This document shows, piece by piece, positions 16,187 through 25,468 of a stretch of 53,959 nucleotides of DNA; the first letter of the stretch is position 1; each line of letters begins with the position of its first letter. Under the pieces are notes generated by a model that had not been told where the DNA came from, did no database searches, and worked only from the letters and a program-made list of their open reading frames with translations. Where the stretch lies: assembly GCA_017645955.1 (NCBI GenBank), contig JAGCNM010000023.1:1-53959 (forward strand), in the 5' to 3' direction. The DNA comes from Candidatus Saccharimonadota bacterium. Lineage in GTDB: Bacteria > Patescibacteriota > Saccharimonadia > Saccharimonadales > Saccharimonadaceae. The translations under genes were made by a program, and so were the position numbers.

Positions 16187-19100
16187 ATGATTATGAAAAA
16201 ACGACTAAGATTTAAGCTTAAAAAAGCCTTGATTGGTAGTCTTTTTGTACTCATAAGCTTATTCGGTTTGACCTCTTTTAATATTATTAATTCGGAAACG
16301 GTTTATGCAGTTCCTGAGAATACGGAGACGCAACAAGAGGAAACAAGGCCGGTAACAGAGAGCGATATCGAGGCGGCTGGCGAAGCGGATAATGGGAATA
16401 GTGAGAATGCGGAGAATACTGGTAATACTGGAAGTACTGGTAATAGTGACGGTGATAGCTGTAAGGATAGTTTAGGAGCTTTGGGATGGCTAGTTTGTCC
16501 GACAACAGGGAAAATTGCAGAGGCAGTGGACTGGCTGTATGAGAAAATTGAGGATATTTTAGTAATTAATCCAATATCAACAGCTAATGGGTCGCCGATT
16601 TATGCGATTTGGAAGTATCTAAAGGGGGTCACAAATATTGTATTTATTATATTCCTCTTGGTTGTGATTTATTCACAGGTAACAGGTCTTGGAATTAGCA
16701 ATTATGGTATTAAGAAGGCTTTACCGAAGTTGATTATTGCGGCAGTTTTAGTAAACCTGTCGTTTTTGATTTGTCAGATTGCGGTGGATGCGTCGAATAT
16801 TATTGGTGATAGTTTGCGAGGAGTATTTACTTCGATTTCGGAATCGGCGCTTTCGGGCGGTGGGACTGCAGCATCGCACGTTTCGTATGCAAAGATGTAT
16901 ACGGCAATAGGTAGCGGGGCGGCTGTGGCGATTGGCGCAGGGGTGATTGCGTTTGAGACTGGCGCAATTTGGATGTTAATTCCGGTAGTACTCGGGGCGT
17001 TAGTGGCCGTAGTTTCTGGTTTAATTACAATTGCTTTGAGACAAGCAGTAGTAGCGCTTCTTATTATGATCTCGCCGCTTGCGATGGTGGCGTATATGTT
17101 ACCAAATACGGAAAAGTGGTTTACGAAGTGGAAAGATTTACTGTTTAAGATGTTGGTATTTTACCCAATGTTTTCGTTATTATTCGGGGCATCGCAGCTA
17201 GCTGGGTTTGCAATTATTGCGAGTGCGAATGATGGATTTGGATTATTACTCGGTACGGCTGTACAAATTTTCCCATTGTTCTTTGCTTGGACACTCATGA
17301 AGATGTCGGGAACATTCCTCGGTGCAATCAATGCGAAACTCAATTCGCTTGCGGCTGGGCCGTTGGCGACAAACCGTGCTTGGGCGGGATCGCATAGACA
17401 GCTTACAAGAGCGAATAGGCTTGGAGTGGATCGTCCGATTACTCCATCGCTCAGATTGATGCAGTTTGTGAATAAGCGTAAAGTAGCGCGAGAAGCCGAG
17501 ATTAGCGAGAAGGAAGCATTAGTAAAGGAGCGCGGATTAGCTTACAGAGCGAGACGAAACTATAGAGGCGGTAACCTTGATAGTACGCTTTCGAAGAGGG
17601 GCGAAGAAGCATATGCGACGCAAGCTCAGTTGATGGAGTATAAGAGGATTACGACGAGAGATAAAAATAACTTCAATAAGGGATTTGCGTATCGTGCAAA
17701 GCCGGGTACGGCGACTTATAAGCGATTAAATGCTTTAGATATGGCGAACGTAAATGCTTCCGATATGCTTAAAGTTGAGCAATTTAGAGGCGAGAAGATT
17801 GAATATGAGAATGCGACTGGATTCCATGAAAGAATGGAGAAGGCAATTAATGCGCATATGGATCTAGAGAATGGATTTGAGATTAAAGATGGTGTAAAGA
17901 CTTTGCGCAGTAATTATAAGTTTCATTTCGATCCGGACAATATCGAGAAGACAGAAGAAATGGCGCGATATAATGCGGCAAAGCAGATTATGGAAGGAAA
18001 TGTCCAGGATGTTCAGTTTGCGGCAGCTTCGGCAGCACAGGCTTATGATACGCAGAAGAAGATTGTTGAAACGAAGATGCAGAAGTACTTCGAATTGGCA
18101 CCGCCAACGAAGGATGTTGTTTATAGGTTAAACGAATTGACGGTATTAAGCGCGGATGCTCTTGCTAGAGGTGAAAAGGCAGATGCAAGCATAGATGCAA
18201 TTATCCCGGGCTTAAGGATTCTCAATCAACGTGGTGATACTGACCTAGTGAAAGAGCAGCTAGATAACCTTTTGAATAAGGATATTGGTGGCGGCATTAC
18301 ACTTGGTACACATGCAAGCCAGGCTCTAGCAAGCTTCTTAATGTTCGAAGTTAAAGACAATGATCCGTGGTTACGTCGATTTGGAAAGTATATTAATCTC
18401 GAAACGGCGAACGTGTTCAACGAGAATGATCGTCAGGTGATGGATGTAACATATGATGAATATATTAGGGGATATCATGATGGCGAGCCAGTTACTGCGA
18501 AATCGCCGAATGGTAGGATGTATGCTAAGAAAGGCATGAAGACGCTTGTTGAGGGTACTTCACTAGATAATATAGAGCGAACGGCGTTAGCCAACTTAGA
18601 TGATAGTTTGAAACAGGCATATGGCTTTAAAAAGGAACATCCTGATCAAGACTGGGACGTAGAAGGTTATCTCAGAAAACGCGAAGAAGTGCAGACGGCG
18701 TTTGAACCTGCGTTCTTGTCAGCTAGCTTAAAATGGCTATCTGGTAGCGAACAGATTAACAGTGCAGTAAAGTTCTGGACTGGTTATGAGCTAAAGGCGA
18801 AGAAAAATGATAGGGGCGAAGTAATTGTTGATGAATATGGTGATCCAGAGTACGAGTTAATTAAGACTTGGGAGGATAAAAAGAACGGCTTTGCTGGTCA
18901 CAAAGACATAATGGAAGCTTATTTCCGTAGAAAAACTAAGGATTACTTTAAGGATCAGACAACTGGTCAGATTCTTGGCATGCGTACGGATTATCGAGAT
19001 GCGACAATGGAGCATTTGTTGGCTGAGTATTTAAATAACAATCCGGAAGAAAAGGAAGTATACGACAGCGAGAAAGAAGAACACGATAGGAAAGTTGCCG

Positions 19101-19708
19101 AGGTCCAAACTATGTATGGTGATTTGCCGCCAGAAGAAGCTAAGAAGAAGAGAGCAGCAGACATAAAGAAGCTAGATTCGGCCTTTAAGAAGACTAAGAT
19201 GGAATTGGCTGGACGACAACTCAGACAGATTCTTGGTGAGACTGGTAAGCTGGAACAAATTTATAGAACTAGACGTTCTGGTGCGGCGAACAACGCAAAA
19301 GACTGGTTGCGTGGTTGGGTTGGGCTTGATAATGAGAATATGATGAGTAAAGAGGTGGAATATTATGCGAAGAAAAGAGAAGAGCTTCGGGATGAGGAAA
19401 GACCTAGCGATGTAAACGAGGAGGATGATGCCCCGGCACGTATCTATGGCGCTGATGATCAAATGAGATTTGAAAATGAATTGGAAGCACTATATCATGA
19501 CCATCAGGATGTCGGAGTAGAAGCATTCTACGAAATGTTACGAGAAAAGATTAGCGAGTGGTTTGGTGGGAATCTTTCTGGCGTTGAGATAAAATTTAGG
19601 AAGTACTACGAAGACGCAATAAGGACTGGTCAACCGATTGAAACATATGATTTGAAGACTAAGTTGGATGACCTATTGCACGACCTAAATGAGTATCCGG
19701 ATGCATAA
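16187..19708 (+). CDS. VirB6/TrbL-like polytopic protein with long cytoplasmic tail
   Basis: The 1173-residue protein has a signal-like N-terminus (about 10-42) and an Asn/Gly/Thr/Glu low-complexity linker (about 45-90). About seven membrane helices lie between residues 140 and 390; three of them are packed around the segment WMLIPVVLGALVAVVSGL. A charged, helical, probably cytoplasmic region of nearly 770 residues follows. VirB6 proteins form the inner-membrane channel of type IV secretion systems; the long tail is common in Patescibacteria versions but has no assigned role. The start at 16187 follows GGGAGG with 11-base spacing. Upstream in-frame codons overlap the promoter and are excluded. 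Confidence 0.8.
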   Translation: MIMKKRLRFKLKKALIGSLFVLISLFGLTSFNIINSETVYAVPENTETQQEETRPVTESDIEAAGEADNGNSENAENTGNTGSTGNSDGDSCKDSLGALGWLVCPTTGKIAEAVDWLYEKIEDILVINPISTANGSPIYAIWKYLKGVTNIVFIIFLLVVIYSQVTGLGISNYGIKKALPKLIIAAVLVNLSFLICQIAVDASNIIGDSLRGVFTSISESALSGGGTAASHVSYAKMYTAIGSGAAVAIGAGVIAFETGAIWMLIPVVLGALVAVVSGLITIALRQAVVALLIMISPLAMVAYMLPNTEKWFTKWKDLLFKMLVFYPMFSLLFGASQLAGFAIIASANDGFGLLLGTAVQIFPLFFAWTLMKMSGTFLGAINAKLNSLAAGPLATNRAWAGSHRQLTRANRLGVDRPITPSLRLMQFVNKRKVAREAEISEKEALVKERGLAYRARRNYRGGNLDSTLSKRGEEAYATQAQLMEYKRITTRDKNNFNKGFAYRAKPGTATYKRLNALDMANVNASDMLKVEQFRGEKIEYENATGFHERMEKAINAHMDLENGFEIKDGVKTLRSNYKFHFDPDNIEKTEEMARYNAAKQIMEGNVQDVQFAAASAAQAYDTQKKIVETKMQKYFELAPPTKDVVYRLNELTVLSADALARGEKADASIDAIIPGLRILNQRGDTDLVKEQLDNLLNKDIGGGITLGTHASQALASFLMFEVKDNDPWLRRFGKYINLETANVFNENDRQVMDVTYDEYIRGYHDGEPVTAKSPNGRMYAKKGMKTLVEGTSLDNIERTALANLDDSLKQAYGFKKEHPDQDWDVEGYLRKREEVQTAFEPAFLSASLKWLSGSEQINSAVKFWTGYELKAKKNDRGEVIVDEYGDPEYELIKTWEDKKNGFAGHKDIMEAYFRRKTKDYFKDQTTGQILGMRTDYRDATMEHLLAEYLNNNPEEKEVYDSEKEEHDRKVAEVQTMYGDLPPEEAKKKRAADIKKLDSAFKKTKMELAGRQLRQILGETGKLEQIYRTRRSGAANNAKDWLRGWVGLDNENMMSKEVEYYAKKREELRDEERPSDVNEEDDAPARIYGADDQMRFENELEALYHDHQDVGVEAFYEMLREKISEWFGGNLSGVEIKFRKYYEDAIRTGQPIETYDLKTKLDDLLHDLNEYPDA

Positions 19709-19719
19709 TAGACTAGAAT

Positions 19720-19750
19720 AAAAAACCGCTGAGAGAGTCAGCGGTTTTTT
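19720..19750 (+). terminator. rho-independent terminator after the virB6-like gene
   Basis: AAAAAACCGCTGA (19720-19732), loop GAGAG, TCAGCGGTTTTTT (19738-19750). Confidence 0.92.
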
Positions 19751-19782
19751 AAATATGTTTATGTCTAGATGAAAAAATATGT

Positions 19783-19788
19783 TACAAT
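19783..19788 (+). promoter_or_regulatory. -10 element of the prgI-virB4 genes
   Basis: TGTTACAAT with nine bases to the ATG at 19798. The 18 bases around it nearly match the start region of the small alarmone hydrolase gene at 48746-48763. Confidence 0.5.
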
Positions 19789-19797
19789 ATATAGTAT

Positions 19798-20754
19798 ATG
19801 GCGCAATATAAAGTGCCTCAGGATGTTGAGGCGGATGATAAGCTTTTAGGGCCGTTTAGTTTTCGGCAGTTTGTTTATCTTATGATTACTGGTGGATTGA
19901 TTGCACTTGCAGTAGGGCTTTTTCAGCTTTTCCCGTTTCTTGCTTTAATTCCAGTGCCGGGAGTTTTGTTTTTTGGCGCTTTGGCGTTGCCGTTAAGAAA
20001 AGACCAACCTATGGAAACTTATTTTGCAGCAATAGTGTCATATTACATTAAGCCGCACAAACGATTTTGGACTCCAGGTCAGAGGGAATCTACAATTCAA
20101 ATTACAGCTCCGAAGATTGTTGAGGAATCACGAATTAGAAGCATTACTGGTGAAGAGGCGACGCACAGGTTGTCGTTCCTTGCGGATGTTGTTGATACGA
20201 AAGGCTATTCGATTAAGGGCGCAAGTACGAGTTTAATGAGAGAAGATTTGGTGGCTGAGGCGAATGCAACGAGCGATATGTTTGAGAACGCTCGATTTAA
20301 CAGCCTTGAGACAGCAATCGCGAAGGAGGAAACTGAAAGACATAATGAGGTAGTGAGTGGAATGAGGGCGGCGATTGAGCGAAATGACGGGATAATGGGG
20401 AGTAGTTTCGGAGCGCCCACAATTCAGAATCAGGCGAATACTTCAGAATTGAATGCATTTCCTGAGATGGACGAAAAACCGAACTTTAATTCGCCAGTGG
20501 TGGTGGTGCCGGGAATGCCGGTCGAAGAAGCAGTGAAGAAGAAAGCGGAAGAAAAAGAAGAAGAAAAGAAGGTTGAGGAAAAAACGGAAGAAAAACCGGA
20601 GGAAAAAAAGGAAGAGAAAGTCCCGCCAGCAGAACCAAATCATAGTATAATAGAATTAGCAAATAATCCTGATTATTCTGTTGCGACGATCGCGAAAGAA
20701 GCTAAACGTATAAAAGAAAGGGACGAGGGCGAAGTTTTTATATCGTTACACTAA
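19798..20754 (+). CDS. PrgI family protein with charged C-terminal region
   Basis: The N-terminal about 110 residues match PrgI, the VirB3-like inner-membrane partner of VirB4: MAQYKVPQDVEADDKLLGPF, two close hydrophobic helices (about 27-62) and YFAAIVSYYIKPHKRFW. The remaining 200 residues are soluble. The end is extremely rich in Glu and Lys (about 243-280, repeats of EEK and KKVEEK) and probably forms a charged flexible helix. At 318 residues it is well over twice the length of a minimal PrgI. It is followed after three bases by the TraC-like gene, so it is co-transcribed with virB4. Confidence 0.85.
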   Translation: MAQYKVPQDVEADDKLLGPFSFRQFVYLMITGGLIALAVGLFQLFPFLALIPVPGVLFFGALALPLRKDQPMETYFAAIVSYYIKPHKRFWTPGQRESTIQITAPKIVEESRIRSITGEEATHRLSFLADVVDTKGYSIKGASTSLMREDLVAEANATSDMFENARFNSLETAIAKEETERHNEVVSGMRAAIERNDGIMGSSFGAPTIQNQANTSELNAFPEMDEKPNFNSPVVVVPGMPVEEAVKKKAEEKEEEKKVEEKTEEKPEEKKEEKVPPAEPNHSIIELANNPDYSVATIAKEAKRIKERDEGEVFISLH

Positions 20755-20757
20755 ATT

Positions 20758-21714
20758 ATGAATCCACAACAAGTTCAACCTAATCAAAACATGCAGATGG
20801 CACAGCCAATGCCGGGTCAGCCAATGCCGGCTCAGCAGGCACAAGTGCAACAGATGCAGGCGCAACAGATGCAGCCGCAGCCAATGCAGACTCAGCCGCA
20901 AATGGTTTTGCCTGGGCAACAACCGGTTAACCCGAACGCAACGGCGAATCTGGGTTCAGCAGCAATTGCGGCGACGCAGGCAGTGCCGATTTCGCCAAAC
21001 AAGGAAAGTCCTACTTCAACTCAGGCTACCTTACTGATTTCTGAGTTAAGAGATAATGTTGTGATTATGAAGGACGGTTCTTTTAGAGCGGTAGTTGCTT
21101 GTAAGTCAATTAACTTCGATTTAATGAGCGACATGGAGCGGGAAGGTATTGAATATTCGTATCAAAATTTCTTAAACTCGCTTCGATTTACAACGCAAAT
21201 ATTGGTGCGTTCGCAAAGGGTTGATATTGGGCCGTATATTGAAAGATTGTCTGAGATTCGAAGAAATAACGATAATATGTTGCTTGGTGTTTTGATGGAC
21301 GACTACATCAACTTTATTGATATTTTGTCACAAGAAGCAAATATTATGGATAAGTCGTTCTTTATTATCATTCCATATTATTCTTCGGCGGATGCAGAGA
21401 AGATACTGCAACAGACAAAGAGTATATTTAAGTCGTTCTCGAAGAATAAGGGTCAGGAAGTTACAAAGATAGATAAAACAACTTACGATAAGGCAATGAG
21501 TGAGTTAAACAACCGAGTTGATTCGGTGATGTCAGGTCTTTTCCAAATCGGGATTCAGTCGGTAAGATTAAATACGAGAGAGCTCGCGGAGCTTTACTAC
21601 AACTTTAATAACCCGGATACGGCAGTTAGAGAGCCGCTAGTCGATTTTTCGAAGCTTGCGACGATGTATGTAAAGAAAGGTGAGAATATGAGTAAGGGAG
21701 GAACTAATGGGTAA
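20758..21714 (+). CDS. TraC-like/VirB4 N-domain-related type IV secretion protein
   Basis: Of 318 residues, the first about 75 are an unusual Gln/Met/Pro-rich stretch (repeats of QMQ and QPMP). A folded region follows that starts TQATLLISELRDNVVIMKDGSFRAVV and continues with beta-alpha segments resembling the N-terminal non-ATPase part of VirB4/TraC. No Walker motif is present. The gene overlaps virB4 by eight bases. It may be a partner that binds the VirB4 hexamer at the membrane; this is inference from similarity and context. Confidence 0.72.
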   Translation: MNPQQVQPNQNMQMAQPMPGQPMPAQQAQVQQMQAQQMQPQPMQTQPQMVLPGQQPVNPNATANLGSAAIAATQAVPISPNKESPTSTQATLLISELRDNVVIMKDGSFRAVVACKSINFDLMSDMEREGIEYSYQNFLNSLRFTTQILVRSQRVDIGPYIERLSEIRRNNDNMLLGVLMDDYINFIDILSQEANIMDKSFFIIIPYYSSADAEKILQQTKSIFKSFSKNKGQEVTKIDKTTYDKAMSELNNRVDSVMSGLFQIGIQSVRLNTRELAELYYNFNNPDTAVREPLVDFSKLATMYVKKGENMSKGGTNG

Positions 21715-23533
21715 AAAGAAAAGGAAGATGACCGCGGCGGAAATTGCGGCGCAAAATGAAGCAATTGAAGCGGCGGAAATACAACATGCGTTTGAGCAAG
21801 GTACGAATACTTTACGTGATTTAATTTCGCCTTCTTCAATTGAGATTCATTCAGATTATTTTAGGTTAGGAAATAAATACGGACGAACGCTGTATGTGTA
21901 TGGCTATCCAAGGACCTTATATACTGGTTGGATTTCGCCAATTATTAATATCGATGAAGTGATTGACGTATCAATGTATATTTATCCGGTTGAGTCGGCG
22001 GTGGTAATGAAGAACTTAAGAACGAAGGTTACTCAGCTTGAGGCTTCGATGAACTTGAATGCAGAAAAAGGCAAGGTAAGGGATCCAGAGCTTGAGGCAG
22101 CGATTAACGATGCAGAGGAACTTCGAGATCAGTTGCAGGTTGGTGCTGAAAGATTTTTCCGTTTTGGATTATATGTAACAATTTGGGCGGATTCGTTAGA
22201 CGAAATGAAGTTTGTGCAGCAAAAGATTGAAACGATTTTTGGGCAACAAATGATTTTCTCAAAGGTAGCGAATTCTCAACAAGAGCAAGGTATGAATTCG
22301 ATTATGCCGCAATGTATGGACCAGTTGCAGATTCGACGTAATATGAATACTGGTGCAATTTCGACATCATTCCCATTCACTTCGGCGGACTTAACACAGG
22401 ATAAGGGTATATTATATGGCATTAATATGCATAATAATGGACTTGTGATTTTTGACCGGTTTAGTCTTGAGAATGCGAATATGGTGGTATTTGCGAAATC
22501 TGGTGCTGGTAAATCTTTTACGGTAAAATTAGAGGCGCTTCGTTCGATGATGGTCGGAGCGGAAATATTGATTATTGATCCTGAGAATGAGTATCAAAAG
22601 TTGTGTGATGCGGTGGGCGGTTCCTATATTAGATTATCTTTGAATTCGGATGTACGAATTAATCCGTTTGATTTGCCAAAGGTGGTGGATGCGGAGGACG
22701 CGAATGATGCTTTGAGGGCGAATCTAGTGACTTTACATGGCTTATTTAGATTAATGCTAGGCGGGAATCAGGTTTCGGCTTCAGGTCAGGTTGTGCCAGC
22801 TTTGACAGCAAATGAGGAGGCGGACCTCGATCAGGCTTTAATTGATACATATGCAAGAGCGGGGATTACTTCAGACCCATTGACACATCAATCAATGCCG
22901 CCAACAATTGCGAATCTCTATGATACGCTTCTACATATGGAAGGTTCTGGACCACAGCTTGCACAGCGATTAAGAAAGTATACGACAGGCACGTTTGCGG
23001 GTATTTTCTCGCAACAGTCAAATATTGATATTAATAACCAAATGGTGGTATTTAATATTCGTGATCTTGAGGATGAGTTAAGGCCAGTTGCAATGTATAT
23101 TGTTCTTTCGCATATTTGGAATACTGTACGTGCTGAACAGAAGAAACGATTGCTAATCGTAGATGAGGCGTGGCAATTAATGAAGTATGAAGATTCGTCC
23201 AACTTCTTGTTCTCGTTAGCAAAGCGAGCTAGAAAGTATTATCTTGGTCTTACGACAATTACGCAGGATGTAGAAGATTTCATGGGCTCGAAAATGGGTA
23301 GGGCGATTGTTGCAAACTCATCAATGCAGCTACTTTTGAAGCAATCGACTTCGGCAGTCGATGTTTTGTCGGATGTGTTTAAATTGACGGAAGAGGAAAA
23401 ACGAAGATTATCGAACTTCCCGGTTGGACAAGGATTATTCTTTGCTGGACAAAATCACGTCCATATTCAGATTATTGCGTCAGAAACAGAAGAGAATTTG
23501 ATTACAACGAATCCTACGGCGAACACAAAATAG
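21707..23533 (+). CDS. virB4: VirB4 ATPase of the type IV secretion-like system
   Basis: The 608-residue energising ATPase has an N-terminal VirB4 domain (about 35-230) and then a RecA-like motor. Walker A AKSGAGKS is at about 263-270, the IDPENEY strand at about 288-294 and Walker B LLIVDEAW near 481-489. The late motif TTITQDVEDF is at about 515-524. VirB4 drives pilus assembly or substrate transfer at the inner membrane. The start overlaps the previous gene by eight bases. No VirD4 coupling protein or VirB11 ATPase is encoded in the window, so VirB4 is the only transport ATPase visible here. Confidence 0.93.
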   Translation: MGKKKRKMTAAEIAAQNEAIEAAEIQHAFEQGTNTLRDLISPSSIEIHSDYFRLGNKYGRTLYVYGYPRTLYTGWISPIINIDEVIDVSMYIYPVESAVVMKNLRTKVTQLEASMNLNAEKGKVRDPELEAAINDAEELRDQLQVGAERFFRFGLYVTIWADSLDEMKFVQQKIETIFGQQMIFSKVANSQQEQGMNSIMPQCMDQLQIRRNMNTGAISTSFPFTSADLTQDKGILYGINMHNNGLVIFDRFSLENANMVVFAKSGAGKSFTVKLEALRSMMVGAEILIIDPENEYQKLCDAVGGSYIRLSLNSDVRINPFDLPKVVDAEDANDALRANLVTLHGLFRLMLGGNQVSASGQVVPALTANEEADLDQALIDTYARAGITSDPLTHQSMPPTIANLYDTLLHMEGSGPQLAQRLRKYTTGTFAGIFSQQSNIDINNQMVVFNIRDLEDELRPVAMYIVLSHIWNTVRAEQKKRLLIVDEAWQLMKYEDSSNFLFSLAKRARKYYLGLTTITQDVEDFMGSKMGRAIVANSSMQLLLKQSTSAVDVLSDVFKLTEEEKRRLSNFPVGQGLFFAGQNHVHIQIIASETEENLITTNPTANTK

Positions 23534-23540
23534 GGTGTGA

Positions 23541-23546
23541 TATAAT
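23541..23546 (+). promoter_or_regulatory. -10 element, leaderless promoter of the wall hydrolase gene
   Basis: TGATATAAT (extended -10 form), six bases, ATG at 23553. Confidence 0.65.
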
Positions 23547-23552
23547 TAGAGT

Positions 23553-24767
23553 ATGAAAAGAGAAGGATTTTTTGAAAAAATCTTTAGTTTAATTTTGATT
23601 CTTGTTTTGATAATTGTTTCGCCAGTTTCGGTGTCCGCGATAGATAGTACGAGACTGAATGTATTTTCACAAAATAATATTTTGTTTTATGATCCGAATA
23701 ATAGCAATAGTTCTTGCGGTAGTGTTGCGGTAGGTTCTTTTGATGGTAATACTACGGCAGGTTTGTCTGAACTTCAAGCTGCTTTTGTTGATACTTATCA
23801 TGATATTGCGCAAAATCTTTCAGTTGAATATGGTATACCTTGGGAAACTGTTGTAGCGCAGGGGATTCTAGAATCAGCGGCAGGAACTAGTAATTTTGCG
23901 AGGAATAGGAACAACTTTTTTGGGATTGGCGCTTTTGATTCTAACCCGGATAATGCATTTTCTTACGATACTCCTGAGGAAGGATGGAGAGGATATTATG
24001 AAAATATTAGGAAAACGGCGACGTATCGTAACCACGGTGTATTTTCGGGAGAGACTGTAACTAATCCGTATGCTTATGCTCAAGCAATCAAGAATGCAGG
24101 GTATGCTTCGGACCCGACTTATGTTGAGAAGTTAAGTAAGTTGATTGGTGCGATTGAGAATCGTGCTAAGGAAAAGGGTTGGCAATCATCGGCAGAACTA
24201 GCGAAGACTTATCCAGAGATGACTCAGAATGCGGGGATAAATGCCGGGGGCGGTGATGAGTCTGCGAGTGTGGCTACGACATCGGGTTGTATAGCTGCAG
24301 GGTCGGGGAATGGTGATATTAATGCGACAGCGATTGCTTTATCGTGGCCAGATAGGTCGCATCGGCCGACCGACCCAAAACCGGAATACGCTACGGCCCT
24401 TGCCGAAAGTGGAGTTAATAAACTTGGTGATACTTGTTCGATGGGTGGATATAGCTGCGATGCTTTTCTTGCAACGGTGATGCGATATTCTGGGGCCGAT
24501 CCGAGTTTCCCGTGTTGTGGGGCGGCGATGCAAAGAAACTATTTATTATCCCATCCAGAACTTTATGAAGTTATACCGAATATTGGGAATACATCAAATT
24601 TGCAACCAGGGGATATTCGTGCGAATGGTGGCCATGTTGAAATAGTGGTTCAATTGCAAGATGGTTCTTTTAAAATTGCATCAGCATCTCACTGCGATCG
24701 TACGGCGGATCATTATGCAAATTATTATGCGGATTCGTCCTACCAAATATTTAGAAGGAGGCAATAA
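23553..24767 (+). CDS. two-domain peptidoglycan hydrolase (glucosaminidase plus NlpC/P60 or CHAP-like)
   Basis: The 404-residue exported protein has an N-terminal signal or anchor (about 12-30). A glucosaminidase-type domain (about 70-215) follows, with WETVVAQGILESAAGTS and NNFFGIGAFDS, including the catalytic glutamate. A C-terminal cysteine/histidine domain (about 270-404) has CDAFLATVM and GGHVEIVVQ, as in NlpC/P60 or CHAP amidases. Such proteins open the wall for a secretion channel, the VirB1 role. They could also act on a host envelope in an epibiotic lifestyle, which is inference. It lies directly behind virB4, with its own leaderless promoter, and overlaps the PEGA gene by one base. 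Confidence 0.85.
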   Translation: MKREGFFEKIFSLILILVLIIVSPVSVSAIDSTRLNVFSQNNILFYDPNNSNSSCGSVAVGSFDGNTTAGLSELQAAFVDTYHDIAQNLSVEYGIPWETVVAQGILESAAGTSNFARNRNNFFGIGAFDSNPDNAFSYDTPEEGWRGYYENIRKTATYRNHGVFSGETVTNPYAYAQAIKNAGYASDPTYVEKLSKLIGAIENRAKEKGWQSSAELAKTYPEMTQNAGINAGGGDESASVATTSGCIAAGSGNGDINATAIALSWPDRSHRPTDPKPEYATALAESGVNKLGDTCSMGGYSCDAFLATVMRYSGADPSFPCCGAAMQRNYLLSHPELYEVIPNIGNTSNLQPGDIRANGGHVEIVVQLQDGSFKIASASHCDRTADHYANYYADSSYQIFRRRQ

Positions 24768-25417
24768 TGGGTAAGGCGCAAAAAACGAGTAAGGGGTTTT
24801 ATATTGGTGGGATGATAATAATCATTCTTTTACTTGTTTTAGTGTTGTTTCTAATGATTGATTTAAGACGGAGTGCAACGTTAGAATTGTTAGTGACGCC
24901 GGTTTCTGCGGAGGTAATAATTGATGGAAAAAAATATGAAAATGGAACGTATAAGTTTGAGCCTGGAGAGCTGGATGTAATAATAAAAAAAGAAGGTTTT
25001 AAGGAACAGGAAAAAATAGTTACACTAGCTGAAAATACAATTACAAAACTATATGTATATTTAATGCCGCTTGATGGTTCGTTTGATTGGTATTTGACTC
25101 ACGAAGAGGATATGATGATATTAAATGCGATTGGTGATTCGGCGGCAAATGAAAATAGTAGAACTTATTTAGAAAGATACCCAATTATTGATGTGTTGCC
25201 AATTATTTACGCAAACTATGATGAGTCATGGGACTATACGGAGTTTAGAGTTGATGGTGGAACGTTCGAAAACTGCAAACAAGAGTTTTGTTTAAAAGTG
25301 AAGGACACTACTGGCGGGAATCTTGAAAAAGCACTATCTTTAATCCGAGAAAATGGTTTTACGCCGGAAGATTATGAAATCATTTACGAATATGATCCGA
25401 TTGAACCACTAGACTAA
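24767..25417 (+). CDS. membrane-anchored PEGA-domain protein
   Basis: The 216-residue protein has a single N-terminal membrane helix (about 12-32). A PEGA-like beta domain follows (about 42-102): LLVTPVSAEVIIDGKKYENG and the Gly-x-Leu-Asp-Val repeat of the family, which is associated with surface-layer or wall-proximal proteins. A second soluble region (about 105-216) contains two cysteines about five residues apart (CKQEFC). The ATG overlaps the hydrolase stop codon by one base after AGGAGG, so it is translated with it. Its role may be to hold part of the secretion apparatus outside the membrane; this is unproven. Confidence 0.78.
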   Translation: MGKAQKTSKGFYIGGMIIIILLLVLVLFLMIDLRRSATLELLVTPVSAEVIIDGKKYENGTYKFEPGELDVIIKKEGFKEQEKIVTLAENTITKLYVYLMPLDGSFDWYLTHEEDMMILNAIGDSAANENSRTYLERYPIIDVLPIIYANYDESWDYTEFRVDGGTFENCKQEFCLKVKDTTGGNLEKALSLIRENGFTPEDYEIIYEYDPIEPLD

Positions 25418-25424
25418 TGAGTGA

Positions 25425-25451
25425 TTAGCACTCTTGTAATTTGAGTGCTAG
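25425..25451 (+). promoter_or_regulatory. CIRCE operator of the dnaJ-like gene
   Basis: TTAGCACTC (25425-25433), nine bases, GAGTGCTAG (25443-25451), with one difference from consensus. TTGTAA at 25434-25439 in the spacer is the likely -35, so HrcA bound here would block RNA polymerase. Confidence 0.93.
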
Positions 25452-25456
25452 TGGGG

Positions 25457-25462
25457 TATAAT
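25457..25462 (+). promoter_or_regulatory. -10 element, leaderless promoter of the dnaJ-like gene
   Basis: TATAAT lies 17 bases after TTGTAA and six bases before the ATG at 25469. Confidence 0.75.
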
Positions 25463-25468
25463 GTTTTT

